From Pristionchus mayeri (lineage: Eukaryota > Nematoda > Chromadorea > Rhabditida > Neodiplogasteridae), in NCBI GenBank assembly GCA_036245805.1, contig BTRK01000003.1, forward strand, positions 1-64,000: a stretch of 64,000 bases of DNA, read 5' to 3'. The position numbers and the translations under genes are program-made. The notes beneath the pieces were generated by a model. The model had not been told where the DNA came from and made no database searches. It saw only the letters and a list, made by a program, of their open reading frames with translations. Of the stretch, positions 61,015 to 64,000 are shown one piece after another. The stretch's first letter is position 1. Each line of letters begins with the position of its first letter.

Positions 61015-61340
61015 ATGGATGGTTTAGGGTTTTGTTGATGCTCCTTACTCCAGCATTTCCTCCTAAAACTGATGGAAGGTCAGCTTTCGAGAGAAAAAAA
61101 TTAAAATCATTACAGAGTTGTGCCTTGAATCAGGCATCGAATTTTTGTGTGCGTTCTTAACCACGATTCCTCGTTTAAAACTGATAACTGTTCGATTCCA
61201 TTTGGATATTGATTTTATGTCAATGAAGACCTATGTCAGTCTGGTTTCGTGTTTTATTGCTGCTCCTTAGCCTTGACCCTCTTCCTATCACTGATCACAG
61301 TATCTTCTTCTTGTCAATAATAGATAAAATTTAACGTCAC
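61015..61340 (+). repeat. Diverged intronic repeat, three units
   Basis: Units at about 61022, 61130 and 61245 follow the pattern GGTTTxGxGTTTT, CTTAxCCxxGATTCC, CTGATxAC. They fill the intron between the YDPL exon (60893) and the next DEANECE-type exon (61518). Confidence 0.6.
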
Positions 61341-61517
61341 TCGAGTAATTCTTGGGAGCTATTGACACAGTACTCCATTTCCAGCTCAATAAAGTCGATA
61401 TTAAGCGACAATCAGAATGGAATCGAACACGGAGTGCTCAGCATGATCCAGTTCGTTCTTTTATTATTTTTGCAATTTCGATGGAAAATAACTAACCTGC
61501 AACGTTTCACATTCCAG

Positions 61518-61600
61518 GAATCGTCTCGAACGTCACATCGTGTGTCACAAAAAAGATGCAGAAACTATAGCTGACGAAGCCAATGAATGTGAACGGACAG
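61518..61600 (+). pseudogene. DEANECE-type exon, frameshifted copy
   Basis: ACATTCCAG precedes and GTGAGA follows (61601), but the exon is 83 bp. In phase with the preceding exon it reads ESSRTSHRVSQKRCRNYS and stops at 61572. In another frame, NRLERHIVCHKKDAETIADE then ANECERT matches the conserved end of the family. The change lies near an A run (CACAAAAAAGAT). Either a decayed copy or a genuine early terminus. Confidence 0.55.
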
Positions 61601-62258
61601 GTGAGATACGCTCTCAGTTTCGAAAATCTCTCTATCTCTCTACGAATAATAATGGTCTGGCTAGGTAAATCAAGTTAGTAGTAGATGCATGATAAAGCCT
61701 TGCGAATGAAGGAATGTGATTTAAACCATGTGGTTGCAGCATTTGATATCTACTACCTCTCTATTCCATTGCTATGAGCTGGCGCCTTTCCTGCAGCTGC
61801 TGCAGACGAGGAAATGACGTGTACTGATAGTGTGTTTCCAGTATCTTTATTTATGTAAAGGGGGGGGGGGTGCTTACGGGAATAAAATTCTACGCAGTTG
61901 TCGGCTGCTACAGTAATATCATGGGTGATTTTCTGGATCACATAGCTCTCGTGAAACTTGGAACCAGTGGTGCGTAGATAGATTTTTGATGAATAACGGG
62001 TCACAATCGGCATTGGTGATTGACGCGGGAAAAATAGCTGCCCTTGATTGTTCGGGGCTATGTATTTGTTGTGTAGTCGATCGCTACACCTCATCACCGT
62101 GCAAGCGATGCCGATTCTTTTATCACATTGACGAAACTGGATTGAGCGAGGCAAGAAATGATTTTGACAAATAACTCTCAATGTGACTTAGACTTTCTTT
62201 GCACACGGTGAACATTTAATGTATTATTTTTCACGTCGTTGAATTCTATCATTCGCAG
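61601..62258. other. Non-coding with 11-G run
   Basis: No gene supported. A homopolymer of 11 G lies at 61860-61870, a potential slippage or sequencing-error site. Confidence 0.45.
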
Positions 62259-62319
62259 CACTGCTTCTCCTCGTGAGCGAACTGAATGGGAACGTGCAGA
62301 ATTCGATGTGGATCTCGAA
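62259..62319 (+). CDS. Possible exon, charged peptide
   Basis: CATTCGCAG precedes and a consensus GTAAGT follows (62320). The 61-bp exon in its open frame gives TASPRERTEWERAEFDVDLE. Both splice sites are strong. It would join in phase to the island at 62539. Product unknown. Confidence 0.45.
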
Positions 62320-62538
62320 GTAAGTAACCCACAGGAGAAATGTAAAGAATACCTGGTTCCTTTGCTCCTCAAATATTCGATATCATCTTATGTTGGCTCG
62401 AAATATTCGGTAAAGTTCTTCTCTCTTCATCTAAAATATAATCTCACCATTGCTGTCTCAATCTAGCAAAATTATGTTGCTAATTGTATGGCAAATACCA
62501 CAGATCAATACATACTTTCTTTTCATTTCCATGAGTAG

Positions 62539-62649
62539 GACTCGACAGTAGCTAAGTGGAGTGAAACGCGAGAAGGCTGCACTCGCCGTATCCTCACTTG
62601 CACAGAAGCATCAACCAAGGCGCTGCCCATGTGCGACGATTCATTTTAG
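62539..62649 (+). CDS. Possible terminal exon, Cys-containing peptide
   Basis: CATGAGTAG precedes 36 codons starting DSTVAKWSETREGCTRRILT and ending at TAG 62647-62649. In phase with the exon at 62259. A related sequence at 63790-63895 (TATCCTCACTTGCxxxxAAG) is broken in this frame but partly open in another, so the true frame is uncertain. Confidence 0.35.
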   Translation, partial: DSTVAKWSETREGCTRRILTCTEASTKALPMCDDSF

Positions 62650-62919
62650 TTTTCAGCCGATGTAAAAGTCAGCGGGATTGCCCACGAGACTTCATCTTTT
62701 ACCATAAGGTCTGAACGAAACACTACTGTAACAAGGCTGTCCAGGCTGCGGAAAATAAATTGTTTTTGTGTTCAAAAAAGGAGAATGTTGCGATTGAGAC
62801 ATGCATCCTATAGTCAATCATCTTATAAGGCGCACATGAATCCTAATTGTAACAATTTTATGCAAATGTAGGCTATATTCTAAAATATATTAACCTCTAA
62901 ATTGCGCATCCCTTTCCAG

Positions 62920-62983
62920 GTCGCAGCACCATTCCCAGCAAGCCGAGAAGGCTACAGCTGCTGCAGCGACTGCTGCGGGCTAA
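62920..62983 (+). CDS. Possible terminal exon, Ala-rich ending
   Basis: CCCTTTCCAG precedes a GC-rich stretch. In one frame it reads SQHHSQQAEKATAAAATAAG and stops at TAA 62981-62983. The ending resembles the Ala-rich island at 52058-52273. In another frame it is a Cys-rich peptide of 34 residues. Choice of frame rests only on the similarity to 52 kb. Confidence 0.35.
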
Positions 62984-62989
62984 ACCCAG

Positions 62990-63780
62990 GTCACACAGGT
63001 GGAAAGATTGAGAGAGGAGTATGAATAGCAGTTTTGACGATACGAACTATGCGAAGGGTGTTGAGTGCAACTGCTGTTTTCGAATGGGACGATGCACAAA
63101 TGAAATGCAGTTATCGTTCTCCAAATCTGAACTCGCAATCCAGTATGAAAAAAACTGCTGAAGGTACTAGTAATATAAGAATGTTTGACTTTAATATGTC
63201 AAAATCACACGGTGCTCTGTATTTTTTTTTCGGATTATTTGTTACTGAAATTGCTGCATTCACCGACCAATCTTATCAAAATCAAAAGAGCTGTGTATTT
63301 CGATCATGTCTTTTCCGACTCCGAACAATTAAAATTGAAGCATTCACCAATCTAGAGTTGCTTGTAAAAAATATTGCCCTTCAAGTTTGATGAACCCGGA
63401 AGTTCAGTGATATTAATATTGGTCAATATCGAAGGGCGCTCGCCACTTGGATTTTCCTTCGTTGTCGGAACATATACAACCACAATCATTCTTATCATTT
63501 TCGCCAGTTGATCTATCCTAGAGCTTTTGTGCTACGCGAAATTGCCAACTCCGAATGGCGCTCTCTCCTTGAATCCAGCTCTTTCGATAACTTCAAGCAC
63601 ATAATTCTTCTCTGTAGGTGAGTGCTGTTGATCTCGGTGGTAGGAGACCAGGTTCCCTTGCGCCTCAAACATTCAATATGTTGTGATATATTTGTTAGTA
63701 TCGGCTATGGCTCTCTTTACAATAACTTAGCACTTCTTGCTATAAACTAAAAAAAGATCAAATATCAAAACTCCCTTAAT
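62990..63780. other. No gene recognised
   Basis: One 118-codon open frame spans 63034-63390, but it has no splice support, no paralog and no recognisable motif. I treat it as chance. The rest is AT-rich. Confidence 0.4.
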
Positions 63781-63900
63781 GATGCGGAGTCGACATTGGC
63801 TAAGTGAAGTGACAGCGAGGCGACTACACTGCGCGATCGCCATCTCGTCGTATCCTCACTTGCGTCAAAGGATCATCCAAGACGCGGACCAGATAAGACG
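63781..63900 (+). pseudogene. Decayed copy of the 62539 island
   Basis: GGCTAAGTGAAGTGACAGCG aligns with GCTAAGTGGAGTGAAACGCG at about 62551, and CGTATCCTCACTTGCxxxxAAG is shared. The homologous frame has TGA where the other copy has TGG. Downstream bases continue to the window edge, where CATAAGGCGTACATGAAxCCT repeats the intron at about 62823. Confidence 0.5.
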
Positions 63901-64000
63901 AATATTTTTGGCTTTTTTTATAATGAATGTATCCAAATCATTGTTGCTGAACCAGTCTCTCGTCTCATAAGGCGTACATGAAACCTCATTGCAACAAATT

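Noticed and set aside
61753..62181. 142-codon minus-strand open frame as a gene
   Set aside because: Low-complexity composition around the G run and no recognisable domain; likely chance in a GC-richer patch.
63034..63390. 118-codon open frame as a gene
   Set aside because: No motif, no paralog, no splice evidence, and composition equal to the flanks.
1..64000. Telomeric repeats or programmed-elimination motifs near the satellite
   Set aside because: No TTAGGC-type or other short telomere tandem repeat was seen at either edge of the array.

Overview
The window is eukaryotic. It has no operons or dense open frames, and any coding is confined to short islands bounded by GT/AG splice sites inside AT-rich, repeat-filled DNA. 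Acceptors such as TTGCAG and TTTCTTTCAG, the many long fold-back repeats and the intron style suggest a nematode. That is an inference from sequence style, not from an identified gene. No complete gene, rRNA or confident tRNA was found.

Bases 1-27116 are one uninterrupted tandem satellite, all in one orientation, with about 150 monomers of 176 or 179 bp. The two lengths differ by one CTG triplet. The left part is nearly homogeneous 176-bp units, 10.9-14.8 kb holds a 1062-bp six-monomer higher-order repeat, and 20.1-26.6 kb is dominated by a 355-bp dimer. The array runs off the left edge and ends sharply at about 27.1 kb.

Bases 27.1-64 kb hold several decayed, partly tandem copies of the same genic segments. 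Recurrent exon-like islands include a 105-bp exon whose peptide resembles the end of the kinase C-lobe of PI3K-related kinases (YDPL motif), a 75-83-bp partner exon (..DEANECE..), a third exon type (..IWGEET..), and a short membrane-type exon. Some copies are open with good splice sites; others carry stops, frameshifts or insertions. Their introns contain a diverged repeat of roughly 100-120 bp.

Mobile DNA is abundant and all of it looks non-autonomous. There are two families of about 240-360 bp flanked by TTAA, two copies of an 800-bp fold-back family with CACAGCG termini and 5-bp target duplications (Transib-like), a 794-bp hAT-like fold-back with an 8-bp duplication, a tRNA-derived SINE, and large palindromes of 0.8-3.2 kb. 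Several insertions can be dated relative to the segmental duplications, because the matching empty site survives in a paralogous copy within the window. One Transib-like element sits inside an exon.
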